Below, piece after piece: positions 51,336 to 60,372 of a stretch of 64,000 nt of DNA. A model generated the notes under the pieces. That model was not told the origin of the DNA and made no database searches. It was given only the letters and a program-made list of their open reading frames with translations. The stretch's first letter is position 1; the number at the start of each line of letters is the position of its first letter. Position numbers and translations under genes: made by a program. The stretch is from a bacterium (GTDB lineage Bacteria > Patescibacteriota > Saccharimonadia > Saccharimonadales > UBA4665): assembly GCA_021811625.1 (NCBI GenBank), contig JAJZNU010000003.1:1-64000 (forward strand), given 5' to 3'.

Positions 51336-52272
51336 GTGACTCCCCTATTTTTACGCTATCACCGAATTTAAATATTTGGGCTTCGTTGTGATCGTTTCGA
51401 CATTGTATAACAGCTGCTTTTACACCGTGTTTTTTCAAAAACTGGAGTCCCTTTTTACTGCCTAAAATAACGGCACAGCTCGCCAATACGTCAGCGTTGA
51501 GGGCTGAGCCGTCACAGACGGTTGCCAGTAAAATATCCGTCTCGGCTGGTCGACGGGTGCGCGGATCGATGAGATGATGCCATGCTCCAGCGGCCTTTTT
51601 ACCGCGATGAACTATCGTACCGGAGGTGGCTACAGCCTGAACATCGTCAGTCGTGATTTGGGCGATGTTCGAGGCGGAGTTGGCGGCGCTTTCAACCTTA
51701 ACCGTCCACGGCCTCCCGCTATCGTCGTGTCCGCCAAGCGCGATGTCTCCGCCAAATGATAACCAGTAACCCTTAATGTTCTCGGGTAACTGATTAGCCA
51801 CTAAATCGGCTAGGTAACCCTTACCGCAACCGCCGAGATCGATTGCCGTCCCATATGGTATCTGCGCCCAATCATCGCCAATAATCAGTTTGTCGGCAGT
51901 GGTTAGCAATTTATCGGAATGGTCATCTACGACATCTGTTTCGTGACCAGGGACACGAGAGTATTTATACCCAACGGACTGGACAAGAGGCAAGACGAAA
52001 GGATTGTAAAGCCCGGACGTTTTTTGAGCCATTCCTTTAGCTGCTAATAAAATGTCACGAAATTCCGGTGATATACTTTGTTTTAATCCGCTTTTTCGGT
52101 TAAATTCCGATAGCTCACTGCTTGGTAAGAACCGGCTGAAACGTTTTTCGAAGATAAAAACCGCTTTCCAAAGTGTTTTGTAAAGCCTATCTATTTGCCC
52201 GGGAGAAACATCACTGACCAGCGACATCCCTGTTTTACTACCCAGTGCCAGCGCTTCTTGATAGTACTGCAT
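51328..52272 (-). CDS. apbE: FAD:protein FMN transferase (ApbE)
   Basis: Attaches FMN covalently to a Thr/Ser of a target protein. From the ATG at 52272 (9 bases after the preceding stop) there are 314 residues; an upstream TTG at 52314 lacks a ribosome site. The family motifs are SELSEFNR, DLGGCGKGYLAD, SFGGDIALGG and the substrate site ATSGT...HHLIDPRTRRP, then the metal-binding ALNADVLASCA. No signal peptide is seen, unlike typical periplasmic ApbE, so it acts in the cytoplasm. No [S/T]GA[S/T]-type target domain was seen in the neighbours. Confidence 0.92.
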   Translation of the reverse strand: MQYYQEALALGSKTGMSLVSDVSPGQIDRLYKTLWKAVFIFEKRFSRFLPSSELSEFNRKSGLKQSISPEFRDILLAAKGMAQKTSGLYNPFVLPLVQSVGYKYSRVPGHETDVVDDHSDKLLTTADKLIIGDDWAQIPYGTAIDLGGCGKGYLADLVANQLPENIKGYWLSFGGDIALGGHDDSGRPWTVKVESAANSASNIAQITTDDVQAVATSGTIVHRGKKAAGAWHHLIDPRTRRPAETDILLATVCDGSALNADVLASCAVILGSKKGLQFLKKHGVKAAVIQCRNDHNEAQIFKFGDSVKIGESHA

Positions 52273-52280
52273 GGCCGAAC

Positions 52281-53375
52281 CTATATGCACCTTCCCGACG
52301 GTGTTGTTTGACAAGGAGGTGCCGGTACCGATACCGGAGAGGTGTATATCGGGGCGGCGGTCTGAGGCGGAAGGTTGACCAGATTGTTGTTGGTTGTTGG
52401 TGCCGGGGCGTTGGATGGAACCGTTATAACGTCCGGTGACGGCGGGATGCTATTAACGAGCTGATCGAGTTGCTTTTCGCGGGCATTAGTTATCATGTAG
52501 GGGGCTGTTTTTGTCGGTTTGAGCGTGGTGGTCGGGGGCAAAGCCTTTAACAGGTCGCTGACCATAACTACCAGCGTTCCAAACGCCAAGCCGATAGCCC
52601 CCAGGGCATAAGCGTTGGCGGGCCAGCTGCGCAAAATACTTGTCTGCTTGGGAGATGATTGAGTGAATGCCTCAGTTAAGATATTGGCTTTAGGAGTCCC
52701 CTGCTTGGAAAGCAAATCGGCCATTGGCTTCATGAAAAAAGGCGGTCCACAAATGAAAAATCTTTGATCTTTATAGCTTTTGGCGGTTACCTTATCTAAA
52801 AGGGCGGCGTTGATAAAACCAACTTCAGTGTGTCCGGCTGCTATATGATCGACAGGACCTTTACCGATCACGAATATTACCTTAAGGTTGGGGTGAGCTG
52901 CTTGTATCGACAACAATTCCTCACCAAACGGGATATCGTCTTGGACGGCGCAACTATACAGCAGCGTGACATCGTTATGGGCATTTAAGGCGGCCAAGTA
53001 GCGCATAATACTCATGAACGGCGTAATACCGATACCGCCAGCCATAAAAACGGCTTTTTTGTCGGTGGTGGTGTCGAACACAAAACCGCCGAAGGGATCC
53101 GAAACGTCGACGATATCGCCTTTTACGAGTTTGCTCAGAGCTGTCGTAAAACGACCTCTGACGCGCATACTGAACTGCAGGAGGTGTTGGTCGGTAGGTG
53201 AACTAACTATCGAAAAACAGCGGGCATCGGAGCGTTTACCACGCTTCTCATAACTGATTGCGGCATATTGTCCCGGCTGAAATGCCAATGGTCGCTCAGA
53301 ATCATCGCGCTTCAGAGTTAGCAGTAGAGTTGATGAAGTAATCTTAGTGCTATCTTCAACAATGTAGGTGTGCAT
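52281..53375 (-). CDS. NAD(P)H-dependent flavin oxidoreductase (FNR-like) with membrane anchor
   Basis: From the ATG at 53375 (364 residues; the frame runs back to 53468 without support) residues 1-100 form the FAD-binding barrel (QPGQYAAISY; ARCFSIVSSP) and 105-230 the nucleotide domain (FMAGGIGITPFMSIMRYL; YSCAVQDDIPFGEEL; FFICGPPFFMKPM). A membrane helix follows (about 250-272) and then a Pro-rich tail with two cysteines. It probably feeds electrons from NAD(P)H to the ferric-reductase-like protein. TATAAT lies 11 bases before the ATG. Confidence 0.88.
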   Translation of the reverse strand: MHTYIVEDSTKITSSTLLLTLKRDDSERPLAFQPGQYAAISYEKRGKRSDARCFSIVSSPTDQHLLQFSMRVRGRFTTALSKLVKGDIVDVSDPFGGFVFDTTTDKKAVFMAGGIGITPFMSIMRYLAALNAHNDVTLLYSCAVQDDIPFGEELLSIQAAHPNLKVIFVIGKGPVDHIAAGHTEVGFINAALLDKVTAKSYKDQRFFICGPPFFMKPMADLLSKQGTPKANILTEAFTQSSPKQTSILRSWPANAYALGAIGLAFGTLVVMVSDLLKALPPTTTLKPTKTAPYMITNAREKQLDQLVNSIPPSPDVITVPSNAPAPTTNNNLVNLPPQTAAPIYTSPVSVPAPPCQTTPSGRCI

Positions 53376-53390
53376 GCTTGTGGTTATTAT

Positions 53391-53411
53391 AACACCTTGA
53401 GCAATGGTGTT
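53391..53411. promoter_or_regulatory. Inverted repeat at the promoter of the redox operon
   Basis: AACACC (53391-53396) and GGTGTT (53406-53411) are perfect arms with a 9-base spacer, directly beside the TATAAT (53386-53391, minus strand) of the FNR-like gene. The position suits an operator. Confidence 0.5.
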
Positions 53412-53581
53412 AGGATAGCAATCTTCATCCTTAATTCTATCTGTTATATAGTTGTCGCCTAAGGCCACAAACGACCATCGACAATGTCTTTAAGATCATG
53501 CCTAGCAGTACGCGTTATCACCGACGGTTGCCGTTAACTTGGCGTACAATAACTCAATATATTAACGAAAGGAGCATGCAT

Positions 53582-53746
53582 ATGAGTCCCGATGAGAACA
53601 AACCCGAAGCACCAACTAAAGGTTACCACAAACGTCCCGTGTGGCAGTGGGTAGTGCTTTACGTTGTTCTGGCAATCATTATCTACGGATTAATCTACCT
53701 GATCTTTATTCATAAAAGTGGTACGACATCGAGCTCCGGGTACTAA
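53582..53746 (+). CDS. Small single-span membrane protein
   Basis: The 54-residue protein has a charged N-terminus (SPDENKPEAPTKGYHKRP) and one membrane helix (QWVVLYVVLAIIIYGLIYLI), ending in a Ser/Gly tail. The start is taken at the second of two close ATGs (53582), 7 bases after AGGAG. The first ATG at 53576 is only one base from it. A TACAAT at 53545-53550 may be the -10. It is divergent from the redox operon. Function unknown; similar short proteins are common in related genomes. Confidence 0.72.
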   Translation: MSPDENKPEAPTKGYHKRPVWQWVVLYVVLAIIIYGLIYLIFIHKSGTTSSSGY

Positions 53747-53881
53747 AAACCCGTTAACTACTGTCCCTATCCAGGCGTCCTAACCGTTCGATCTAAGCAG
53801 GAACCGTATCGGACGATGAGGCGTTATGGCTACGGAATTAGTTTTTATCCGTCAAAGTATTAAGGCAGAGTTTTTTGCCGA

Positions 53882-54538
53882 CTAGATAACTACCCGTCGG
53901 GGCCGCAATACTCTTTTGCGGCGAGCCGGTGAGGATAAGGTTAGTTTCTTGATCTCTTCGGCAACCTGATCGGCTTCCTTCTCCATGCCCCTTGATTTGT
54001 AGGCGCTTAAGAGTAGATTGTAGGTCTCTTCAATTGGTTCTAGCTCAATGGCCTTTTCTAATTCTTGGAACATCAGTTTGTCGTTACCTACTTTCTCGGC
54101 GACTTTGGCATAGGCAACGTGTCTGGCGGCTAGGTTATTCTCCAACTTTAGGGCCTGTTCGAAGGCGACCATCGCTTTCTCATAATTCTCGGTCTCGTAA
54201 TATATTAAACCAAGGTTATGCAAACTGGACGGCGTCGCTTCGATACTGCTAGCTATTTCAAAGCAATCGATAGCATCCTTATATTCTTTCTGTTTGGCGT
54301 AGAGAATGCCTAGTCGATTGTATGCGGCGGCATTCTTCTCATCGATCTTTAATATGGTTAGTAAAGCCTTCTCGGCACGTAAGAAACGATTTTCCCTCAT
54401 GCCCTGATGAGCTATGTCCCACAGCCTCCCCAGTCGGTCGCTTACCTTTTGAGAGATGTCGCTGAACTCGTCTCCGTGAAGAACGGTATGATAATAAGCA
54501 AGTGCCGCGAAGGCGACTATAATTAAGAGTGCTACCAC
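53882..54538 (-). CDS. Membrane-anchored TPR protein
   Basis: The 218 residues start with one membrane helix (ALLIIVAFAALAYYHTVL) and continue with three or four tetratricopeptide repeats in the cytoplasm or outside (AAYNRLGILYAKQKEYKDAI; SLHNLGLIYYETENYEKAM; ARHVAYAKVAEKVGNDKLM). The GTG start at 54538 is preceded by TATAAT at 54547-54552, leaving at most a couple of untranslated bases, so the message is probably leaderless. It lies downstream of holB. Confidence 0.82.
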   Translation of the reverse strand: MVALLIIVAFAALAYYHTVLHGDEFSDISQKVSDRLGRLWDIAHQGMRENRFLRAEKALLTILKIDEKNAAAYNRLGILYAKQKEYKDAIDCFEIASSIEATPSSLHNLGLIYYETENYEKAMVAFEQALKLENNLAARHVAYAKVAEKVGNDKLMFQELEKAIELEPIEETYNLLLSAYKSRGMEKEADQVAEEIKKLTLSSPARRKRVLRPRRVVI

Positions 54539-54564
54539 GTTAGGATATTATACCATTTGTTGAT

Positions 54565-55431
54565 TTACAGATTTATCATCAGTTCGCTAAGCGCCAGTTT
54601 TTGGTTAGCACCGCGAGAAAGTTTATTTTGGGCCAGGTAGGCTGAGGCCATTACTTTTTGCCACCGGCTAACAGACCTAGAGTTGTCGGCGGCAGCGGCC
54701 TGCTCGATGGCTGCCGCAGACATCCTAACCAGCATCTCAACAACAGCGTTGGCTCCATATTCGGATCGGGTGATCTTGTCGATGAGCGATAATCTTTCAA
54801 ACGTAGTCGATTTCAGTATTAATCTGGCCTGCTCGACAGCCAGCAGCAGCGGGTTTTTTTGAGAGTCTTTAGAACCTAGCATATCGGCCAATAATCCTGG
54901 AAGACCGCCGCTTAATCTGTACAGGCGATCAAACTCGGCCCCTTGGAGCTTAAACACCGATTGTAGTGCTTCTAGAGGGGGTAGTTCTATAGCCAGGAGT
55001 TGTAGCCGTGACAGGACTGTCGGCAGTAGCACCAACCGCTGCGCAGCGGTCAAAAATATCACACTGTCCCGGGGTGGTTCCTCGAGAAGTTTCAAGAGTG
55101 AATTTTGCGCTTCGATTGTCATGGTATCGGCATGCTCAATCACGACAAAACGCCTTACTTTTCCCTGTCCAGTGGTTTTGAGCGACAGGAATTCATTCAG
55201 CGAGCGGATTTGATCGATCGAAATGCTACCTTTAGCCGGAGAGATGATCATGCCGAACCGATAGCTATCGATGTCACCAACGGAGAGGTCGATTATTTTT
55301 TGAATCAGGTATTTAGCAACCGCACTTTTGCCTACCCCGTTTGGTCCGCTTATCAGCAAAGCTTGCGGCGGAGAGGCGATTATTTCCGTAACAGCTAACT
55401 CGGTTTTAGGATGTAGGGCCAAGTCTGTCAT
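54565..55431 (-). CDS. holB: DNA polymerase III delta' subunit-like AAA protein
   Basis: The 288 residues carry Walker A (ISGPNGVGKSAVAKYL), a Walker B-like segment (VIEHADTMTIEAQNSLLKLLEEP), the sensor region (VIFLTAAQRLVLLPTVLSRLQ) and a helical C-terminal domain. This matches HolB/delta', the clamp-loader partner of the DnaX found at 21135. It overlaps nothing and is 2 bases from the RluD-type gene start on the same strand. Confidence 0.88.
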   Translation of the reverse strand: MTDLALHPKTELAVTEIIASPPQALLISGPNGVGKSAVAKYLIQKIIDLSVGDIDSYRFGMIISPAKGSISIDQIRSLNEFLSLKTTGQGKVRRFVVIEHADTMTIEAQNSLLKLLEEPPRDSVIFLTAAQRLVLLPTVLSRLQLLAIELPPLEALQSVFKLQGAEFDRLYRLSGGLPGLLADMLGSKDSQKNPLLLAVEQARLILKSTTFERLSLIDKITRSEYGANAVVEMLVRMSAAAIEQAAAADNSRSVSRWQKVMASAYLAQNKLSRGANQKLALSELMINL

Positions 55432-55433
55432 GT

Positions 55434-56297
55434 CTAGCTCCGTGAGTTAAGTTTTTTACGGAAGTCCACCGGTTGTCTGGCTCTAAAGACCCGTCTTTGC
55501 CCCATCGGTATGGTGATTTCCAGAGTTAGGGCGTGGAGATAGAGCCGGTTGGCTTCTTCCCCGCCGTATAGTTCATCGCCGATTATCGGGTGTCCAAGTT
55601 TGGCCAAATGAACCCGGAGTTGGTGGGTTCTGCCGGTTTCCGGTTTCATTTCCAGCAAGCTATATTTTTGGGTCGATTCGATTGTCCGATACTTAGTCAG
55701 CGACGGCTTGCCGTTGACGCCGACCCGAAATGTCGCCGGTGCCTTCGGATTTCGTTCTATGGGCATGTCGATCACCGCCTCGGGATTAGCCAATTTTCCC
55801 TTGATAAGGGCCAGATAGGTTTTTTTTACCTTTCGATCGGCAAATTGCTTCTGCAGCGATTTGGCAGTCTCAACGTTCTTGGCGCATATCATGACGCCGC
55901 TAGTAGCCCGATCTAAACGGTGAACTATTCCGGCCCTTTCGCCCTCCATGCCTTTTAACCGCGACCTCAGCCAGGTTGCTACCGTAGCTTCAGGATTAAA
56001 CCCTCCCTTGGAATGCACCAGGATACCGGCGGGCTTATTGATGACGACACAGTTATCGTCTTCATAGATAACAGGCAGCTCGAGCTCGGGAATAGAATCA
56101 AGCTGTGTGGGATCAAAATCAATGTTTACCTGATCGTCGTCTTTAAGGCGATATCCGGGTCTAAATTCGGCTTCGCCATTGACACTGACCTTTCCGAGTT
56201 TAATCAAATCGGCAGCAAAGGAACGACTGAGTTTGGGAAACCGGTAAATTATTTCACTGTCCAGACGCCGCGCCTCCGGCGTAATCAACTCTGTCAT
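55434..56297 (-). CDS. RluA/RluD-family pseudouridine synthase
   Basis: Converts specific uridines in rRNA or tRNA to pseudouridine. The 287 residues begin with an S4 domain (about 20-75; SFAADLIKLGKVSVNG), followed by the catalytic core with the aspartate of VHRLDRATSGVM and GRTHQLRVHLAKLGHPIIGDELYGG. This suits RluD-type 23S enzymes, but the target site is not provable from sequence. Its start overlaps the trpS stop by 4 bases. Confidence 0.92.
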   Translation of the reverse strand: MTELITPEARRLDSEIIYRFPKLSRSFAADLIKLGKVSVNGEAEFRPGYRLKDDDQVNIDFDPTQLDSIPELELPVIYEDDNCVVINKPAGILVHSKGGFNPEATVATWLRSRLKGMEGERAGIVHRLDRATSGVMICAKNVETAKSLQKQFADRKVKKTYLALIKGKLANPEAVIDMPIERNPKAPATFRVGVNGKPSLTKYRTIESTQKYSLLEMKPETGRTHQLRVHLAKLGHPIIGDELYGGEEANRLYLHALTLEITIPMGQRRVFRARQPVDFRKKLNSRS

Positions 56298-57343
56298 TTT
56301 TGTCTGAGACCAACGGCTTTTTGGACCGTTAATAACTTAGCGTTGGCAACAGCATTGATTAGCTTTTCGTCGGACTCCAGTTTGGACAAGAGTAGTCCTT
56401 CGTTGACACTAGCTAGCCTGGTTTGGAAACCTTCTAAGAACTGCTCCATTGCTGTAGCCAGGGTCTTCTTGAGATCGCCGTAGCGGGACTTTCCGACCCA
56501 CTCGGCATTAATGTTTTCTTGCGGTTCCTGACGCAAAAGAGCCAACAGCGTTAGGAGGTTAGTAATCCCCGGCTGATTGGCAGAATCAAAGTTGATCGTG
56601 CCAACACTGTCGGTGGTGGCAGACATAATCTTTTCGGCGGCATCTTTAGGATCATCCCCAAGGAAAACCACCCCTTTGCTGGAAGCGGCGCTTTTGCTCA
56701 TCTTTTTGAGCGGATCAACCAAATCTTTGATGCGCAGTCCTTGGTCGTGGCCAAAAAATTCATGTTGCTCGGTGACTGACTTTGGCACGATAAAGATCTC
56801 TGAGAACTTGGAGTTCATTCGCTGGGCAATATCTCTGGCAAATTCGATGTGTTGTGTCTGATCGTCCCCGACCGGGATATATGAGGCGTCGTAAAGGAGA
56901 ATATCGGCGGCCATCAGTACCGGGTAATTAAATAAGCCCACCGATATCGCGGCTTCCGGGTTATCCGAATTGTCTAAATCCTTTGATTTATCTTTGAATT
57001 GGGTCATTCGCTGCAGTTGACCGAAGCCACTAAAACAGTCCAGGATCCAGGTTAGTTCGCTGTGAGCCGGTACAAAGCTTTGGCGATATAAGTGAATGTT
57101 AGGATGGTCAAGCGGCAGTCCGGCGGCTACAAACAGTTTGAGGTTATGCAAAGTCTGAGCGTAAAGTTGCTTGTGATCAATAGGCGTCGTAAAGCTATGG
57201 AGATCCGGTACGAATAAGTTAATATCGTAGTCATCGGCACGGTTATGAGCCATGTCGACGATCGGCATCAGTGCACCGAAATAGTTACCGATGTGCAAAT
57301 CATTGTTGGCTCTTAAACCGGTTAAAATTACTTTTTTGTCCAT
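56294..57343 (-). CDS. trpS: Tryptophanyl-tRNA synthetase
   Basis: Class I synthetase of 349 residues, normal for bacterial TrpS. The HIGH-type motif is in ANNDLHIGNYFGAL, KMSKS in LKKMSKSAAS, and the tryptophan pocket around YPVLMAADILLYDASYIPVGDDQTQH. It charges the tRNA-Trp found at 36124. It ends in a four-base overlap with the pseudouridine synthase. Confidence 0.96.
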   Translation of the reverse strand: MDKKVILTGLRANNDLHIGNYFGALMPIVDMAHNRADDYDINLFVPDLHSFTTPIDHKQLYAQTLHNLKLFVAAGLPLDHPNIHLYRQSFVPAHSELTWILDCFSGFGQLQRMTQFKDKSKDLDNSDNPEAAISVGLFNYPVLMAADILLYDASYIPVGDDQTQHIEFARDIAQRMNSKFSEIFIVPKSVTEQHEFFGHDQGLRIKDLVDPLKKMSKSAASSKGVVFLGDDPKDAAEKIMSATTDSVGTINFDSANQPGITNLLTLLALLRQEPQENINAEWVGKSRYGDLKKTLATAMEQFLEGFQTRLASVNEGLLLSKLESDEKLINAVANAKLLTVQKAVGLRQK

Positions 57344-57434
57344 GGTGATAACCTAAATAGTATAACACTCGTCAGGGTTCATAACTTTTCAGCCAACGAG
57401 TCTGACAGCGAAGTGTGTATAGAACGTAATTAAA

Positions 57435-57839
57435 CTAACGCTTGGTAAACTGACGCTGTTTGCGAGCAGATTTTAGACCAAACTTCTTGCGCTCTTTTTC
57501 TCGGGAATCTCGCCCAAGCAGTTCGGCCCGGCGCAGCGTAGCCTTAAAGTCTTCATTTAAAGCCACCAGGGATTTAGCAATACCTAGTCTCACGGCTTCG
57601 GCTTGTCCGTCGTGACCGCCGCCGATAACTTTGGCGGTTACGGCAAACTTATTTTCCTGTTCCAAAGCTGAAAACGGCTCCTGTAATTTAGCTAGTAGAT
57701 ACTTGCTGCTAGCGAAATACTCTTCAGCCGGTTTGCCGTTTATATCAATGGTACCTTTACCGCTAGTCAGACGGACGCGAGCGGTAGCGCTTTTTCGACG
57801 TCCCAGGCCATAAAAATACTTGTCACTCGACACAGCCAT
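57435..57839 (-). CDS. rpsI: 30S ribosomal protein S9
   Basis: 134 residues; starts YFYGLGRRKSATARVRL and ends with the conserved basic tail KFGLKSARKQRQFTKR that reaches the decoding site. Last gene of the alpha operon run, directly abutting rplM (shared base 57839). Confidence 0.97.
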   Translation of the reverse strand: MAVSSDKYFYGLGRRKSATARVRLTSGKGTIDINGKPAEEYFASSKYLLAKLQEPFSALEQENKFAVTAKVIGGGHDGQAEAVRLGIAKSLVALNEDFKATLRRAELLGRDSREKERKKFGLKSARKQRQFTKR

Positions 57840-58321
57840 TACTTCTTCTCCTTAATCTTGAGGGTAACCGGTTTTTGCGGATCGTGGGGATGTTCCAGTG
57901 TCGAGTAGACCTTCAAGCGCTTCATCCGATCATCTTTTAACTTATTTGTCGGGAGCATGCCGCCGATAGCGTGACGGAGAACGTCGACGTTAGACATCTC
58001 GTGAAGCGTACGGGAGTGTAAACCGCTAGGGTGCGAGCTATGGCGATGGTACATCTTATCTGATTCTTTGTTGCCCGTTACTTTTAAATTGTCGGCGTTG
58101 ACAATAATCACGAAATCGCCGCAATCAATGTGCTTAGTAAAGCTCACCTTACCCTTGCCGAGAAGTAGGCTGGCGGCAACCGTTGCCACTCTACCGAGAC
58201 TGGTATCGTTGGCATCTATCAGGTACCACCTTCTGACAACTTCCGACGGCTTAGCGCTGTAGGTTTTTTTGATGCTTACCCGCCGAGTCACATTTGACCC
58301 ATTAGATTTTACTTCGGTCAT
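57839..58321 (-). CDS. rplM: 50S ribosomal protein L13
   Basis: 160 residues, slightly longer than the E. coli protein at the N-terminus. YLIDANDTSLGRVATVAASLL, GDFVIIVNADNLKVTG, MYHRHSSHPSGLHSRTL and AIGGMLPTNKLKDDRMKRL are the family motifs. It overlaps rplQ by 4 bases. Confidence 0.97.
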   Translation of the reverse strand: MTEVKSNGSNVTRRVSIKKTYSAKPSEVVRRWYLIDANDTSLGRVATVAASLLLGKGKVSFTKHIDCGDFVIIVNADNLKVTGNKESDKMYHRHSSHPSGLHSRTLHEMSNVDVLRHAIGGMLPTNKLKDDRMKRLKVYSTLEHPHDPQKPVTLKIKEKK

Positions 58322-58776
58322 TTTGTTACTCCTTTGGCTGTTGGGGCCCGTTTGGTTGCTTCTTCTTTGATCGGCTGCGGGCTGGCAGGGACTGGTTTTT
58401 CCTCAACAATTGTTGACAAATCATCGACGAAACTGATGATCGCCATTTGAGAGTTGTCACCGCGTCGTAGTTCTGCTTTGGTAATTCTGAGATAGCCGCT
58501 GGTTCGATTTTTCAATTTCGGGGCAATTTCGTCTACCAGTTTATGGGCACAGGCTTCGGTAGACAATGCCGACAAGATCTGTCTCCGGCTGGCCAGGTCA
58601 CCGACCTTGGCTTTGGTAATCAGCTTCTCGACGTAGGGGCCGACTTCCTTGGCTTTGGGCAGGGTGGTCTTGACGTGGCCGTACCAAACCAAAGAATCGG
58701 CCAGGTTTTTAATCATGCTGGTTCTCGGTCCGATTTCCCGGCCGAATTTGCGTCCTTTGTATCCGTGCCTATGCAT
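58318..58776 (-). CDS. rplQ: 50S ribosomal protein L17
   Basis: 152 residues. The N-terminal MHRHGYKGRKFGREIGPRTS and the ISFVDD end of the conserved core are clear; about 30 extra residues follow, Pro/Ala/Lys-rich, absent from E. coli L17. It follows rpoA by 6 bases as in most bacteria. Confidence 0.96.
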   Translation of the reverse strand: MHRHGYKGRKFGREIGPRTSMIKNLADSLVWYGHVKTTLPKAKEVGPYVEKLITKAKVGDLASRRQILSALSTEACAHKLVDEIAPKLKNRTSGYLRITKAELRRGDNSQMAIISFVDDLSTIVEEKPVPASPQPIKEEATKRAPTAKGVTK

Positions 58777-58782
58777 ATTATT

Positions 58783-59727
58783 CTAAAGCTCCAGCTCCGC
58801 TAATTTTTCTTTGACTTCATCCAGGGCTTTGGAACCGAATCCCTTAAGATCTCGTAACTCAACATCACTAAGACTAAATAGGTCTTTTAAGGTGTGGATG
58901 TCGTTATTGACGAGGGCGTTGGTGGTTCTCGCCGATAGGTTTAAATCGTCGATAGAGGTCATTAGTTCGCTCCCGTCCTCACTGTCGAGCTCTTCATCAA
59001 GGGCGAGGCCGCTGACTCCGGCGTGAGGCGTCGCTTCGACTCGGGTCTTACCGGCTAGAGCTGAGTACTGGTTGACCAAAATAGCAGCCGCTTCTTCAAA
59101 AGCATCACGGGGGCTAATAGAGCCGTCGGTGTCGATCGTGATTAATAGTTTGTCCAAATCGGTAGCTTGACCGACGCGAGTATTCTCGACCTTGTAGCGA
59201 ACCCGAAGAACCGGGCTAAAGATGGCGTCCAAGACGATCATATCGTTGGTTTTGTTGAGGGAGCCTTCTTCAACGGTGCGGTACCCGCGGCCCACTTCGA
59301 CGCTTAGATCCATAACGAACTTGGCTTTGTCGTCATCGAGAGTTGCTATGACATGGTCGGGGTTAACGACTTCTACTTCGGAATTGGCGGTAATATCTTT
59401 GCCGGTTACCTTACCTTTACCGGTTTTGCTAATCCTAAGAGTCTGCGGTTCGCTATTGAATAACCGGAAGCGAAGACCTTTTAGATTCAACATAATATTA
59501 ACGACATCTTCTTTGACGCCTTTAATAGTCGTGAATTCGTGGGTTATGCCTTCAACCTTAAAACCAGTGACGGCAGCGCCAGCAATGCTCGACAGCAAGA
59601 CGCGCCTGAGTGAGTTTCCCAAGGTCATTCCGTAGCCGCTATGAAGTGGCTCGATCACAAACGTAGCGCTATTGTCGCTGTGGTCGTTGACGGCCGCCAG
59701 TCCGGGCGTATGAATTATATTTGGCAT
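58783..59727 (-). CDS. rpoA: DNA-directed RNA polymerase subunit alpha
   Basis: 314 residues: N-terminal assembly domain (FVIEPLHSGYGMTLGNSLRRVLLSS; RAVEEGS-like YRTVEEGSLN), a short linker and the C-terminal domain (LNLSARTTNALVNNDIHTLKDL) that contacts UP elements and activators such as the Crp-type protein. Normal gene order rpsD-rpoA-rplQ. Confidence 0.98.
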   Translation of the reverse strand: MPNIIHTPGLAAVNDHSDNSATFVIEPLHSGYGMTLGNSLRRVLLSSIAGAAVTGFKVEGITHEFTTIKGVKEDVVNIMLNLKGLRFRLFNSEPQTLRISKTGKGKVTGKDITANSEVEVVNPDHVIATLDDDKAKFVMDLSVEVGRGYRTVEEGSLNKTNDMIVLDAIFSPVLRVRYKVENTRVGQATDLDKLLITIDTDGSISPRDAFEEAAAILVNQYSALAGKTRVEATPHAGVSGLALDEELDSEDGSELMTSIDDLNLSARTTNALVNNDIHTLKDLFSLSDVELRDLKGFGSKALDEVKEKLAELEL

Positions 59728-59749
59728 TTCTCTTTCTCCTTACTTTAAT

Positions 59750-60367
59750 TTAGCGTGAGTAATACTCGACTATTAACTGTTCACTAATATCCGGTTCGGC
59801 GTCATCTCGGGTCGGTACACCGGTAATCTTAATAGACAATTTCTTGCGGTCGGCCTTAAGCCACTCCGGAACCGATGACGGTGCCGGGCTATTGTCATCT
59901 AGCGACTTAAAGTAGCCGGAATTTTGGCTATGGGGTCTGACCACCAGCTCGTCACCGACTTTGAGACGGAGCGAGGGGATATCGAAACGCTTGCCGTTGA
60001 GCATAAAGTGACCGTGGGAGACCAGCTGTCTGGCAGCAGGACGAGAAGCGGCTAATCCGGAGCGATACACGGCGTTATCGGCACGGAGCTCAAGGAGTTT
60101 CAGTAATTCTTGACCGGACTGACCTCGCGAACGGGAGGCTTCCTTCATGAGGTTAGAGAATTGCTTTTCAAGTAGACCGTATAGGCGTTTGACTTTTTGC
60201 TTCTCTCTTAGCTGAAGCAAATATTGGCTCGGGCTTCGGTTAATTCTAGTAGAGGCGCTTTGACCTGGGCCAACCGTCCGCTTAACCAAAACCTTGTGAG
60301 CTTTGGGATGTAGAGCGTAACCTTCGCGGCGGCTTTGCTTAACGATAGACTGAGTATTTCTTGCCAT
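59750..60367 (-). CDS. rpsD: 30S ribosomal protein S4
   Basis: 205 residues; S4 RNA-binding domain with LASRPAARQLVSHGHFMLNGKRFDI and the end LIVEYYSR. The N-terminal zinc cysteines of some S4 proteins are absent. Six bases after rpsK. Confidence 0.97.
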   Translation of the reverse strand: MARNTQSIVKQSRREGYALHPKAHKVLVKRTVGPGQSASTRINRSPSQYLLQLREKQKVKRLYGLLEKQFSNLMKEASRSRGQSGQELLKLLELRADNAVYRSGLAASRPAARQLVSHGHFMLNGKRFDIPSLRLKVGDELVVRPHSQNSGYFKSLDDNSPAPSSVPEWLKADRKKLSIKITGVPTRDDAEPDISEQLIVEYYSR

Positions 60368-60372
60368 AATAA

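Noticed and set aside
59222..59635. 137-residue plus-strand frame
   Set aside because: Antisense shadow of rpoA.
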